Origin: Acanthosepion esculentum
Taxonomy: Eukaryota; Mollusca; Cephalopoda; Sepiida; Sepiidae
DNA: 64,000 bases
Assembly: GCA_964036315.1 (NCBI GenBank)
Contig: OZ038509.1
Location: 27,898,419-27,962,418 of the forward strand
Reading direction: 5' to 3'
This document shows, piece by piece, positions 34,560 to 43,810 of this stretch. The notes beneath the pieces were generated by a model that saw nothing but the letters and a program-made list of their open reading frames with translations, was not told the origin of the DNA and ran no database searches. The position numbers and the translations under genes are program-made. Every line of letters starts with the position of its first letter. Position 1 is the first letter of the stretch.

Positions 34560-34695
34560 GCAAATATAGGCTTTTTATTATTTGGAGATATCAAAATCAA
34601 CCAAGTACAAAAATTTAACTTAAACGAGAAGAAATAACTAAACCTCACTTGCAAGGAAATGGAATTCATGGTTGTTAGGACAGGTTGACACACAT
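34560..34695 (+). pseudogene. LINE-A scrap
   Basis: GGAGATATCAAAATCAACCA plus AGTACAAAAATTTAACTTAAA, then TTGCAAGGAAATGGAATTCA plus TGGTTGTTAGGACAGG. These are two LINE-A segments in reversed order compared with the copy at 17670-17790, so the fragment has been rearranged. Confidence 0.6.
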
Positions 34696-34864
34696 ATAGA
34701 AAATAATTTATTCCAGAGAATAATATAGTACACCTTTGAGAACACAGACTAATGTAATAAATGGTTAATCATTAAATCCTCTCACTTGGTAAGAGAGAGT
34801 GCTGTTTAAATAATCTTAGACCAGTCCATCTTGTGGGGGTGTTCAGCTACTCCTCAACAAAAAG

Positions 34865-35400
34865 AAACATGCAAAGTACAAATTGGAGATACCAAAATCA
34901 AACAAGTACAATGATTTAAATATCTGGGAAGTGTTTTAACAGACAATGGAGAATGGGAACGAGACATCTGAAAGCCCATTGGAATAGCAAAATATTTCTT
35001 CTAAAAGCTAAGCAAACTGTTAAAAAACAGGAAAATTTCATTAGGAACAAAGAAAAAGTGATTAACTTTTATGTAATATCAATCATATATGGTAGTGAAT
35101 GCCAGGCAATTTCCTCACTGATGGAAAGGAGACTTGAGGCAACAGACATGGTTCTACAGAAGTATGTTGAAAACCATGGACCAAACATGTGAGCAGTGTG
35201 AAAGTTTTAAGGAAAATGGAAACAAAAAGAACACTTATAGTTAGAAAGTGATAGCTGAAATTTCTAGGACACATAATAGGGAAAGAGGTCTGGGAGAATT
35301 TGGTACTCAAAAGGATATATTGTAGAAAAGAGGAACTGCGGTAAACAGCGAGTAACCTACCTAACATGTCTAATGACAGGACAGGGTGTAGAATGGGAGG
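34865..35400 (+). pseudogene. LINE-A fragment, post-RT region to 3' end
   Basis: It begins with the KYLGSVLTDNG-type segment (TTTAAATATCTGGGAAGTGT at 34915). It continues with SIIYGSECQAISSLMERRLE plus ATDMVLQKY at about 35080-35160 and the GGACACATAATAGGGAAAGA block at 35267. The palm domain and endonuclease are missing; stops are frequent. Confidence 0.75.
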
Positions 35401-35599
35401 GATTGTAAAAAACAAACATACCCGAGGGCTACAAACGATACGAAGAAATCCTGTAGAATTACTGAGAAATCTTGGCAAATAGTAATACTGAAAAGAGAAG
35501 AATCTATTGCAATGAGGAGAAGCATGAAAACAGATATCAAGAAAAATATAATCTGTTTTCTGCATGTTGATGTTATACTGCTAAATAAGTTCCTTTTAT

Positions 35600-36300
35600 T
35601 TTTAAATGGAATCACCCCAAGCAAGGCAGTAAAGCCACTAAGATACAAGGGGTTACTGAGTGTGGAAGTATTAGGAACAGAAACATTAATAATGAGCAGG
35701 AAGAGGAAAGAGTAATCAGAAGGACAGTAGATAGCAATTGACATTGCATTTAAACATTTGAAGATTAAATTTGGCTGGAAAACATGAAGCTGGAAGGGAG
35801 TTCCATAAGCAAGAAGTAACTGTTAGCATAAAATTTATGTCTATATCTAGCCAGCACAACTGCAAATTGTTGACATCTCGATGTTAGTCTAGTACTGCAC
35901 TTATATTCAAAAACTCTTGGTACCGTATCAAAGAGCTCATCCGAACAATTACCATGAAAGCATTTATAGAAAAGATATATAGAGGTAACCTTACAGCAGT
36001 GGGAAAGTGACTGGAGCTGAGTCACCAGATCAAGACCAATAATATTGCAGATTCTTATTTGGATCTTATTGAGGAGCTCAAGGTAAATAGCAGGGGCACT
36101 GGACCTTATGTGGCAGCAATACTCTAAGTATGGTTGAATTGTAGACTTACAGATATGTAAGATAGATTCTGGAGAGAAAAATTGTCTCACCTGATATAGG
36201 GAACTGATTTTTTTTAGCAGCTAACTTAGCAATGGATTTAATATTATCTTTGCACTTCATATCAGCAGAGAATATCTTAGTTATACTATGTAGTAAGGAG
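35600..36300 (-). pseudogene. LINE-B fragment, 3' third
   Basis: The minus-strand frame at 35765-36190 reads SPESILHICKSTIQPYLEYC, then IQIRICNIIG and IYLFYKCFHGNCSDELF, the LINE-B C-terminal region. The 3' end at about 35610-35660 has the family end ACTAAGATACAAGGGGTTAC (plus-strand view). 5'-truncated with no RT core. Confidence 0.8.
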
Positions 36301-36784
36301 CTCAAATTGCAGAGAAACAAATTTATCCTTCCATTATAGTAAGTTACAATATTTATACATCTTTTTGGTTATTGACTGATTTCATCGGTCATTTTTTTAT
36401 TTTTTTTTATTTCAGCATAAAAAATGTCTGTTTGCACAGCTTAAACTCTGGAATTTTATGACAAATTGAAAATGTTTTCTCGGGGCATTTCACTGGGGTT
36501 GCTGACTCTTCAGCTTCTTGTTAATATTTCATTATTACTACAATGAGATACACAAAAGAAAAGTGAGATTGCAATGCCAAAGATATTTATAATTCTTGGA
36601 CATGGATATTCTATATATTCATTCTATATTTCAACCACTTTGGAGATCAGATATTGCAAGAAACAATGAAGGCATAACATTCTAGATGATCATCACTTCA
36701 ATCTAAAATAATGCTCTGAATATTATAGTATCCTGTCAACCATTTTCCAGATTTGTAGATTGGAAGATACACTGAAAGCATTTT
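36301..36784. other. No gene; AT-rich
   Basis: Nothing recognised. Confidence 0.55.
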
Positions 36785-37318
36785 AATAAGGAGGCACGGT
36801 GGAGTAATGGATAACGGCTCGGATTGAGGAATCGTAGAGCCGAGTTCGAATCCCAGTCGAATCCGTTACATTCACTTACGTGCTAACACCCTTGGGAAAG
36901 GTGTGAATCCTCTTCTTCTCCCTCCAACTATGGGTAAATAGCAGGACAGACTGGGTTCTATAGCCTTGGATGGCAACTGGTCTAGGAGAAGGTCAAGTCT
37001 GAATTCAAAACCATTCGGCGTCTGTACCGGCATCCGGCAGCCTCTTGGTTACTCCTGCCTCTGTGGAAATTCTGCGGCAAGTAAGAGCATATTCCTCCCT
37101 CCACTGGGATAGGTGTGGGGACCGCGTGTGAAGTTCAAACTCTCTTGTTACTCCGTTTCAAGAATTCGCCGCCGTTGGAATCGGGAATGGCTGTCACTCG
37201 TTTCAGCATTGGTGACGGATCGCCGTGCTTGGTCGACCTTCGTTCCGGACGCGGTGAATTCCTTGGAAGGAGCCGGCTTAACTGATCCAGGGTGAATGCT
37301 GCAACATACATACATACA
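36785..37318 (+). mobile_element. tRNA-derived SINE with long GC-rich body, young copy
   Basis: The head has an A-box region GGTGGAGTAATGGATAACGG (36795) and an intact B-box GTTCGAATCC at 36844-36853, 3' of GAGCCGA. The body runs to GAATGCTGCAAC and ends in (CATA)n at 37301-37318. The central 37020-37290 part is GC-rich with many intact CpGs (GCCGCCGTTGG, GACGGATCGCCG, CCGGACGCGG), unlike the other SINE copies here, which points to recent insertion. Its long central domain recalls the Ceph-SINE class described from cephalopods; I cannot confirm that match by eye. Confidence 0.85.
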
Positions 37319-37369
37319 TTGCAAATGTCCTTTCAGCTGTGAAAGTGAGCCAGCTTTTTTAATCATTTC

Positions 37370-37855
37370 ATCTGCTAACATGTAAGGCTGTTTACTGAGA
37401 GTGAAGGGAAGTGAGGAAACTTTTCTGAGGTGAAAGGATAATAAAAAGAACAGGATACAAAGAAATAGAAAATGACGATTAACATTGCATTTAAATGTTT
37501 GATTGTAGTTGACGGGAAAGCAAAATACTTGAAATTCCATTGGTAAGAAGTACAGTAAATGAAACTCAGTTAAATTTAGCAATTTCAACCGTGGAATGAT
37601 GAGGCTGAGCTGTTAATTTTGTGCTACACTTTAAATTCATTAAGTTGTCAAAGAAGAAAGCTCATCAGAATAATTACCATGTAAATGTTTGTAGAAAACA
37701 CACAGTTATGATGGTGGGAAGTTATTGAAGGTGTGATGCCAGGTCAGGATTGATAACATTATAGATTCTTTGGATTTTGTTAAGAATCGCTAGATATATA
37801 TCAGAAGAAATATTCTATGTGATTGATGAATGGTAGGCTTAAAAGTGTTTTCTGT
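37370..37855 (-). pseudogene. LINE-B fragment, heavily decayed (inverted partner)
   Basis: The plus-strand text GGATAATAAAAAGAACAGGA, CATTGCATTTAAATGTTTGA and GAAATTCCATTGGTAAGAAG matches the minus-strand 3' regions of the LINE-B copies at 23400 and 35720. Further right, ATTATAGATTCTTTGGATTT matches their ICNVIG region. No open frame remains. It lies head-to-head with the plus copy that follows. Confidence 0.65.
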
Positions 37856-38480
37856 TAATGTGAACAGGAAAAATTATATTGACTCAATTGCTAGGTCTGC
37901 TGCAAGGACAGTTTGTTTACTGTGTCATATTAGATAATTTTTCTTGCCAGAATCTATTTTACACATTTATAAGTCTACCTTTCCTCCACACATTAATTAT
38001 TGCTGCCATATCTGGTCTGGTGTTCCTGCTAAAATCCAAAGAAGAATCACCAATGTTATGAATCCTAACCTGGCATCTCGGCTTCAGTCATTTTCACACC
38101 ACTGTAATGTAGCTTCCCTGTGTCTTTTTTATAAATACTTTCATAGTAATTGTTCTGAGGAATTTAAGCACAATACTAGATTAGCAGCTAGGTCTCATCA
38201 TTTTACAGTTGAAATGGCTGCTAGATGTAACCGTAAGTTCTATGCTAGCAGTTTCTTCCATCACACTTCTCGCTTATGGAACTCTCTTCCGGCTTCTTGC
38301 TTTCCAGTCAATTTTGATCTTCAAAAATTTAAATGCAATTGTTATCTCCTGTCTTCGTAATTCCTCTTCTTTTATTGTTCTCTTTCCTTAATAAGTTTTT
38401 TCCCCCCCCCCCCATATTTTCTCACACACAGTAATCCCTTGTGTCTTAGTGGTTGTATCACCTTGCTTGGGATGAAATGA
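37856..38480 (+). pseudogene. LINE-B fragment, plus strand, with 3' end
   Basis: The frame at 37944-38360 reads MPESILHIYKSTFPPHINYC, then HIWSGVPAKIQRRITNVMN, ASLCLFYKYFHSNCSE and LWNSLPASCFP. The start around 37865 is TTGACTCAATTGCTAGGTC (D-S-I-A-R). The last residues are followed by the LINE-B 3' end, TTGTGTCTTAGTGGTTGTAT with GCTTGGGATGAAATGATAAA. A small deletion removes residues before KIQRR. The C-terminal frame is open for 138 codons, so decay is moderate. Confidence 0.8.
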
Positions 38481-39244
38481 TAAAAAAAATGTTCAAGATA
38501 GATTCAGGTGAGAAGAATTATCAAGCGTAGCACATTGACCCAACTTTGGGAAGTATATAAACTAGCAGGTGTAACACAAACACTAAACAATGATATTGCC
38601 GAGTTGATATGCTACAGGTGTCGCAAACCTAATCATGTTGCAAGCGTCTTATAGGGTCAATTATATTTACCTTTCTCAATCTAATGTATTGTGAAGAAAA
38701 GGAAAGAAGAAGAAAGAGGGGGGTACTTACGGACGGGTTGCTTCAGCCTCTGGGGAATTGTGCCCAGCTAAACTGGAAGCAAGTGACCAATTGATACTTA
38801 TGATCATTGTAGGAAGCGGTTAGCCTCCTTATAAAAATCGTCCTCCGTACTCTCACAACACCTTTTTTTTTTCTACCAGCTGATGCGTGACTGGTTAATT
38901 GTCGTGCTGAAAGATTATTACTCGTTTACTAGACCTAGTTGGAGCGGGTTGCAAGAGGAGGACTCCTTTTGCAACCCTTACCAAGCTGTTGCTGCTCTCT
39001 TCTGGGTTTCCCCCCTTTTACTGTGTCGAAGGTTATTTTTTTCCGACAATATCCAGTTATTACTACACTTCAAATAACTTAAATGGAATCACCTACTAAC
39101 TTATGTAGAATAAATATTTGGCTCCTTAGAATTAATCTGTATATTCTTTGGCAATGTTTATCTGCGTACCTGTGTATTGGAGGAACGGTTACTACTTACT
39201 ATTCTATAAAGAAGTAGCTTTGATGGGGAAGCTTTTCATTCTAG
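38481..39244. other. Unassigned, locally GC-richer stretch; possible minus-strand exon edge
   Basis: At 38700-38850 the sequence is less AT-rich. On the minus strand GACGGGTT... reads as CCGTCC|GTAAGTACC, a strong splice-donor match with the exon side to the right (from about 38736). A short frame there opens with ATG near 38804 and stays open into the donor. There is no homology I recognise and no acceptor I can pair with it, so I do not call a gene. Confidence 0.25.
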
Positions 39245-39640
39245 GCTTACTACTACATCACAAAACACCAGTTTCTGTATGATCACTGAAATTAAGCTAC
39301 ATTGAACCCAGTCAGTACCTAGATGGGTGACCGCTTGGGAATACTAGGTGCTGAAAACTTGGATATGGGGGGGGGGGTTATGGATAATTGTTAGGAATAG
39401 TTATCTGAGAGCCAAGTTCCAATTCCAGTTGGGTTCGTTATATTCACTTAAGCACAAATACCCTTGAGAAAGGTAGGAATACACCTCTTCTCCATCCAGC
39501 TATGGGTTAATCAGTAAGACTTGTGTCACTAAATCATTATTACCTCAAAAAAAAAAAAAAAAAAACTCTCACAATCTGAAAATATTTTCTGGCTTTAAAT
39601 AACCTGCAAAGGTTTGATAAGCTGTAGAAAATGAATGAAG
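39245..39640 (+). mobile_element. 5S/tRNA chimeric SINE, copy with best 5S match
   Basis: The 5S-like part holds AAATTAAGCTACATTGAACC, CAGTACCTAGATGGGTGACC and GCTTGGGAATACTAGGTGCT, close to the universal 5S box A to 3' end. The tRNA-like unit follows (TTATGGATAATTGTTAGGAA, GCCAAGTTCCAATTCCAGTT). Then come TTCACTTAAGCACAAATACC, CTTCTCCATCCAGCTATGGG and ACTTGTGTCACTAAATCATT. A (G)n run splits the junction at 39366-39376. Poly-A runs near 39546 and 39642. Composition and order match the copy at 20297. Confidence 0.85.
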
Positions 39641-40199
39641 CAAAAAAAAAAAAAACTTGTCCAAAAATTTATATAATGTTATCAAAATATGTAAGAGGAA
39701 GAAATGCTCTCAACTGATTTTAGTGAATTCATGTAGTGAAAGCAAATGAAACAAATGCCCAGAAAATGCATTTTCTTCATAATTTTTTTATTACAGTTCT
39801 TTGTTGTTATATGGTTATTTAAGTTTTCTTGTTTGCAGACATTCTTCTAAATTTCTGAATAAAAAGGTTTCTTTTAATATTTGTTTCTTTATAAAATGGT
39901 AAATAATAAATATTTCATTGTAGTTGGTTCAAATATTTTTATAAATTAATCTGTCGAAATCAAAATGAATTAATTAAAATTCATTAAGTAACAGCAGTTA
40001 CACAATTAATTGTCCCTACCTGAATATAATGCACTTGAATCACGCATGCTCTGAGTTTAAGTCTATACCTCTAATGTCGCTTTTTTTTCTTTTTTCTTTC
40101 TTTTTTTTTTGTAAGTTTACTTATTGTTCAGTTTGCATCCCTTCCCCATTTTTAAATAGGAGTAGTAGCAGATATACAGAAATAGAAAAGGGTGTATGT
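39641..40199. other. No gene; AT-rich
   Basis: Poly-T-rich at 40079-40112. The plus-strand frame at 40029-40217 translates this run and has no motif. Confidence 0.55.
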
Positions 40200-40620
40200 A
40201 ACGAAAGACATGGCTGACTTCAGAGTTCAAAACGAGTGTGAATGTGCTTGCAGGGTAATGCCGAAAAGAAATATGGCTGCTATCGAAGACACAATTTATG
40301 CACGCCGATCTCGTCCGAAACGAGATTATATCTGTACACATGCAAATTTCAGCAGTGTCAGACGGGCATAAAAGTGAGGTGCCAGCGGCACAAACGGGGA
40401 GCGAGTCATTTGGCGGACTTCGTGCAACAGAGTTGGACATACGAATTGACTGGCGGATGAAGAGGCAGTTGAAGTAGGCGCGTCTGATTTAGGTGTCTGT
40501 TTCACGACTGCCCGGTGTAATAGCTGAGAAAGGGAGACTCGCAATCCATTTCCTTGAGGCAACCGACAACGAAAGTAGAACAGCTGGTCTGCCGGCAAAC
40601 GGCACTCTCTAACCCCCCCC
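40200..40620 (+). repeat. GC-rich repeat, copy B
   Basis: Aligns in reverse complement with 27005-27430 along its length at roughly 70 percent by eye. CpG is better kept than in copy A. It ends at a C-run (40612-40621) next to a LINE-A fragment. No terminal repeats or target duplication are clear, so the mechanism of spread is unknown. Confidence 0.75.
40210..40371 (+). CDS. Small reading frame of unknown function in GC-rich repeat B (53 codons)
   Basis: An ATG at 40210 opens a frame that closes at TAA 40369-40371. The peptide starts MADFRVQNECECACRVMPKR, contains MAAIEDTIY near residue 26, and has a basic run RRSRPKR followed by DYICTHANF. Copy A at 27005 repeats MAAIEDTIY with only silent differences, and later the ICxHANF block, but loses arginines to His, Cys and a stop. 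No signal peptide or membrane segment is visible. I do not recognise a family. It may be a real small exon or gene, or a chance frame inside a repeat. Confidence 0.3.
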   Translation: MADFRVQNECECACRVMPKRNMAAIEDTIYARRSRPKRDYICTHANFSSVRRA

Positions 40621-40639
40621 CCTCATCACTTTTTTCTTT

Positions 40640-41300
40640 TTGTTCACTACAGTGTAAGAGAAGGATGTCTTCTCACTGGACTTATTTAACCTATACAAAA
40701 GCTAGATACCAAAATCAAACCAGTACAACAATTTAAATGTCTGGGAAGTGTTTTAACAGAGGACGGAAAATGTGACACTGAAATGTAAAGATGCATTGGG
40801 ATAGCCAAAGATGCCTTCCAAAAGCTGAGCAGAGTATTAAGAAACAGAAAGAAAAACTTCATTAGAAACAAAGAGAAGAGTACTGAATGCTGGAGAATCT
40901 CGAAGATGAAGGAAAGCTTTGAAACAACAGAAATATGATTCTACAAAAGGATGCAGACGATATCATGAACCTAGTATGTGAGCAACAACAAAGTTTTAGT
41001 GAAAATGGAAACAAAAAATAAACTTATACTTAACATTAGTAAGAGATAGTTGAAATTTATAGGGAACATAATGAGGAAAGAGGGTTTGGAAAATTTGATA
41101 CCCACAGGATAGATTTAAGACAAGAGGGACAGGAAAACAATGAATAACATAGTGATCTTCAGTAAATGGATGGTGGAACATGGTTTAAGAGAAATAACAG
41201 AAAGACAAAATTTATTAAGAGTTACAAAACACAGGAAATTGTGGAGAGCCATGATTGCGTAAGTTCTGAGGGGAACGTTGAATATAAAAAAGAAAAAGTT
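40640..41300 (+). pseudogene. LINE-A copy with internal deletion
   Basis: It starts with the GTGTAAGAGAAGGATGTCTTC segment (palm-domain QGC region), then jumps at about 40700 to ACCAAAATCAAACCAGTACA, so the YADD part is deleted. It continues through TTTAAATGTCTGGGAAGTGT, GGACGGAAAATGTGACACTG and ATGAGGAAAGAGGGTTTGGA to the 3' end GTGGAGAGCCATGATTGC near 41242 and AAAAAAGAAAAAG. No long frame survives. Confidence 0.75.
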
Positions 41301-41450
41301 CATCCCTTTTTTTCCTGTTTAGGATTAGGTTTCTGGTTCCTTCTACTAAAGTCTTCTCATTTTCTTTCACCCCCAGTAAGCTTTTGTGTCTTTGTGGCAT
41401 TATTGTTTTCTTGGGGGTGAAAAGATTTTAAAAAAATGTCCTTTGCTTCA
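41301..41450 (+). pseudogene. LINE-B 3' end scrap
   Basis: TTCTCATTTTCTTTCACCCC, AAGCTTTTGTGTCTTTGTGG and CTTGGGGGTGAAAAGATTTT correspond to the 3' untranslated end of LINE-B at 38400-38480. It abuts the LINE-A 3' end. Confidence 0.6.
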
Positions 41451-41689
41451 TAACATTATTTTCTCAAAGACTGAACACACAACTTTCAAGGAACCAGATG
41501 AGGTTTACCAGTGCTTTTATCTATTAGGATATATTTAGTGATGCAACACAGACAAGGAAACTCATCAGAATCGGTGCTTGATAGTTTGATTATTTTGTCT
41601 CAGAAAATACATGCCAGGAACATTTTAGGATTATATTTTTAGGGATTTATTGATTCTCAGTTTTTACTTTTTACACTTTTGTTTGCCCA

Positions 41690-41965
41690 AGGCAAGACCC
41701 AAGAGCCACTCAAAGTATAGGGCTACTGAATGGGCTTTGCTATAAGGGCATAAAGAGTGGAAGTAAGAAGTGAATATTATGAGGATATGTAGGATAGATA
41801 ACAGTTGATTCTAAACTTTAAGAAGTTAAAACTGTAGTGGTCGAGGAAGCATCCTCTTGGGATTCTGTTCCCCAAAACTGTAGCTCTCTTGGGAAGGTGC
41901 TGTCCAAATGGAACTTCTTTCTTACTATTGGAATACAAATGAGGACTGAAAGGTTGCATTAATTG
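41690..41965 (-). pseudogene. LINE-C 3' end fragment
   Basis: The minus-strand frame at 41777-41959 ends LPKRATVLGNRIPRGCF, then INCYLSYISS before the stop, the C-terminus of LINE-C. The untranslated part (plus-strand AAGACCCAAGAGCCACTCAA) follows to about 41690. It is the 3' counterpart of the fragment at 5280. Confidence 0.7.
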
Positions 41966-42119
41966 AAGATTATTTGTTGATAGGAAAGTAGAAGCATTAG
42001 GGTCTCCAAGTCAGTAAAAATAAATATACATTCAATTATAAATAAACATATTCCATTGTCTAAGTAACTAAATGGTAAGAATACAAAAAGTAAATGAAGT
42101 AAATTGATTTCTTTTTTAA
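41966..42119. other. AT-rich spacer
   Basis: Nothing recognised. Confidence 0.5.
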
Positions 42120-42430
42120 CAGCTTATCAACATATTTTTAGATTGTAAACATTTTTTTCAGATAATAATGATTTTCTGATACAAGTTCTACTATTTAACC
42201 CATAAATGGGGGAGGAGATATATTCATAACTTTCCCAAGGGTATTTGCAAGTAAGTGAATATAACCAACCTGACTGGAATTTGAACTTGGCTCTCTGATT
42301 TCCAATTCCAAGCCATTATCCATTACACCACCCACACATAAGCTTATAGCACTTGGTATTCCCAGACTCAATGTTACTTAACTTCAAAAATCAAACTGGT
42401 GTTTCAATGTGATATGGCCACAAATCGAAG
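42120..42430 (-). mobile_element. 5S/tRNA chimeric SINE, minus strand
   Basis: From the right: 5S-like head inverted (GTTTCAATGTGATATGGCCA, ATGTTACTTAACTTCAAAAA, TAGCACTTGGTATTCCCAGA), tRNA-like head (CATTATCCATTACACCACCC), B-box region (TGACTGGAATTTGAACTTGG) and the tail to AACAGCTTATCAACATATTT. Part of the 5S middle is deleted. Confidence 0.8.
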
Positions 42431-42625
42431 GGTGTGTGTAGCGATACATTTCATACATATGTGCACGTGGAGTTCCTATAAAAGATTATGAGAGACTTAC
42501 ATTTAAAAAGAGTCTTTTTTTTTGTCCGTTTGGTAGAATTATTAAATATACCCGTGGGTCATTTGGGCTTTGTATGCTGTGTATTGCTCTGTGTCATTTC
42601 TAATATGACATCAGCTTCACTGGGG

Positions 42626-42683
42626 ATGTGCTTTGTCCTCTTCTGGGGGACTGAAAGGTCCCTCAGAAGGGAACAAAGCACAT
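42626..42683 (+). ncRNA. miRNA-precursor-like hairpin
   Basis: The 26-base arms 42626-42651 and 42658-42683 pair along their whole length around the loop TGAAAG. There is one C-A mismatch at position 12 and two G-U pairs (positions 14 and 21). Arms begin ATGTGCTTTGTCCTCTTCTG and end ...GGAACAAAGCACAT. Outside the arms, weaker pairing (several G-U, C-G and U-A) continues for about ten bases, as in a primary miRNA lower stem. Size and shape fit a miRNA precursor; a small palindromic transposon relic is the main alternative. I do not recognise the seed family. Confidence 0.4.
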
Positions 42684-43569
42684 TTTCTGGGAAAAGAAAA
42701 AAATAAGGATTTTGCTCTCCTCTTTTATACACTACACTTGTAATGCCATTTTATGGTTGATGGCAGGAGTTCTTTAACAGACAAGTAGGGTAATCCCACA
42801 CATAGCCTATGAAGAATATATAAAATCTGGCAGAATGTTTAATACCTTTTTGTTTTCTTTTTCAGGTAAATGCTTAATTTTGATTTTATTAATGGGAAAT
42901 GCGTCATGACTCAGGTAAGTTTCCATTTAGTATTCAGTGTAGATTTTATTCTTTTAAAAAAGATAATTTTATTGCCTTTATAATCAACTTTGGTTTGATG
43001 ATAATTATAAATTTACATGGAAAAATTTAGTCTTCAGCTTTACAAGCTTCAAAATTATTTTAGATTTTATAAAAACTTGAATCATTTACTTTTTGCTTGG
43101 AGACTTTAAAGATAATAAAAGAATTAATATAAGTAAAAGGTTTGTCATCACTTAGCTGATTGATATTACTTTTAGTATCCCAACTCCAGAATTTCATAGA
43201 CAGATACTCTGGGAATCACTCCATCCACTCATCAGAGGTTATCAGCAATAGACAGCTTATATGTTTTGATTTTTTTTTTTTTATATACACTATTCATTGG
43301 TGCAAGTTTTTTTTTTTTTTCATAATGTGCATGTACCTGTCTGCACATATATGAGTATGTGGTTGTTATATGTTGCTTTCATTGTTTTTCACCTTGCACT
43401 CATTTCTTATTGTTTTTTTTACCTTTTCTCTCTTTCATCTTTTTTTTCAATTGTAGCCATTTTGACTTAATGCATTTATTATTTTAATCTGATGTATTTT
43501 TATTATTTCAAATTTTACTATTAGCGGATACCCATATTTCAGTAGATGCTCCATTTTTTTTAAATGGTG
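42684..43569. other. No gene; T-rich
   Basis: AT-rich with several T-runs near 43270 and 43308. The frame at 43160-43354 is mostly these runs. Confidence 0.55.
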
Positions 43570-43810
43570 CTTATTTCGTCTACTAGCCTGTGCCCTCCAT
43601 CAGGATTCAAACCTGCACCCCTCTTTGCAAGAGAAGCCACCATCTAATTTGGTTTGCTTAAACCGCTTGATCATATGGAGCATCCGTCTTGGGTATGATG
43701 ATAAACAATATCTGGCACCCAGAGTGGGAGGTTTTGAGGAGCATGGAACCACCTCTTAATTGCTGTTTGTTTTTTCAAGCTGCACCCTGACCTGAGATAA
43801 AAATTAAGTC
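43570..43810 (-). repeat. Repeat with tRNA-like B-box and block shared with 4670-4800
   Basis: CAGGATTCAAACCTGCA at about 43602 is an inverted B-box (GGTTTGAATCC) and may be a tRNA-derived SINE head on the minus strand. Immediately right, GGGTATGATGATAAA and GAGGAGCATGGAACCACC repeat the block at 4670. Confidence 0.5.
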
